In this document: piece after piece, positions 13,503 through 13,520 of the stretch
How the letters are laid out: each line of letters starts with the position of its first letter
Position numbering within the stretch: the stretch's first letter is position 1
Assembly: GCA_016296205.1 (NCBI GenBank)
Contig: JAEDJS010000053.1
Location: 1-13,520, forward strand
Direction: 5' to 3'
Source of the DNA: Treponema sp.
GTDB lineage: Bacteria > Spirochaetota > Spirochaetia > Treponematales > Treponemataceae
Length of the DNA stretch: 13,520 nucleotides
The notes under the pieces: generated by a model
The model's database searches: none
What the model saw: only the letters and a program-made list of their open reading frames with translations
What the model was told of the DNA's origin: nothing
Made by a program: the position numbers and the translations under genes

Positions 13503-13520
13503 AAGTTTGCAACGCAAACT
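13503..13520 (-). repeat. Palindromic repeat, copy 2 (cut by window end)
   Basis: On the minus strand this reads AGTTTGCGTTGCAAACTT and matches copy 1 base for base, including the asymmetric GTT centre and the next base A (13502). It points toward coaD just as copy 1 points toward the glycosyltransferase. It touches the window edge, so any larger element would continue outside. Confidence 0.75.

Overview
The window looks like chromosomal DNA from a low-GC, AT-rich spirochaete, most likely a host-associated (gut, rumen or oral) Treponema. The reasons are the tract coaD, rpmF, acpP, rnc on the minus strand (as I recall, Borrelia has the same order), an OmpA-domain protein of treponemal type, and very large lipoproteins built of fibronectin type III (FnIII) modules. 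This assignment is from sequence character and memory of the families, not from a search.

Layout. Positions 36-188 (minus): a tRNA-Gly(UCC) gene with a good promoter and a rho-independent terminator. 322-1662 (plus): a secreted OmpA-domain protein. 1663-1926: a short gap that appears to hold the 3' remnant of a membrane-protein gene on the minus strand. 1927-3663 (plus): a PlsC-type acyltransferase and a family 8 glycosyltransferase, separated by a hairpin and a 19-base palindromic repeat. 3755-11421 (plus): four tightly packed cell-envelope genes (1396-aa FnIII lipoprotein, 790-aa FnIII lipoprotein, 120-aa lipoprotein, 233-aa predicted outer-membrane barrel protein). 11429-13408 (minus): rnc, acpP, rpmF and coaD, converging on the envelope operon with only 7 bases between the stop codons.

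How the genes fit together. The minus-strand block is housekeeping: CoA synthesis (coaD), ribosomal protein L32 (rpmF), the fatty-acid carrier protein (acpP) and RNase III (rnc). A strong terminator lies between acpP and rnc. The plus-strand genes are all about the cell envelope: an OmpA-like protein, two lipid or glycan-modifying enzymes, and a lipoprotein/outer-membrane operon that I read as a possible surface assembly of unknown function. Two plus-strand genes (1927 and 3755) have promoter boxes placed so close to their start codons that their mRNAs should be leaderless; the other genes have Shine-Dalgarno sequences, though those of 7949 and rnc are weak.

The most interesting points are the four-gene envelope operon with two unrecognised C-terminal domains, the two predicted leaderless transcripts, the 19-base palindrome repeated in the same orientation ahead of two unrelated genes, and the terminator hairpin directly in front of rnc. 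No CRISPR array, insertion sequence or phage module was seen. No gene-free stretch exceeds 300 bases.
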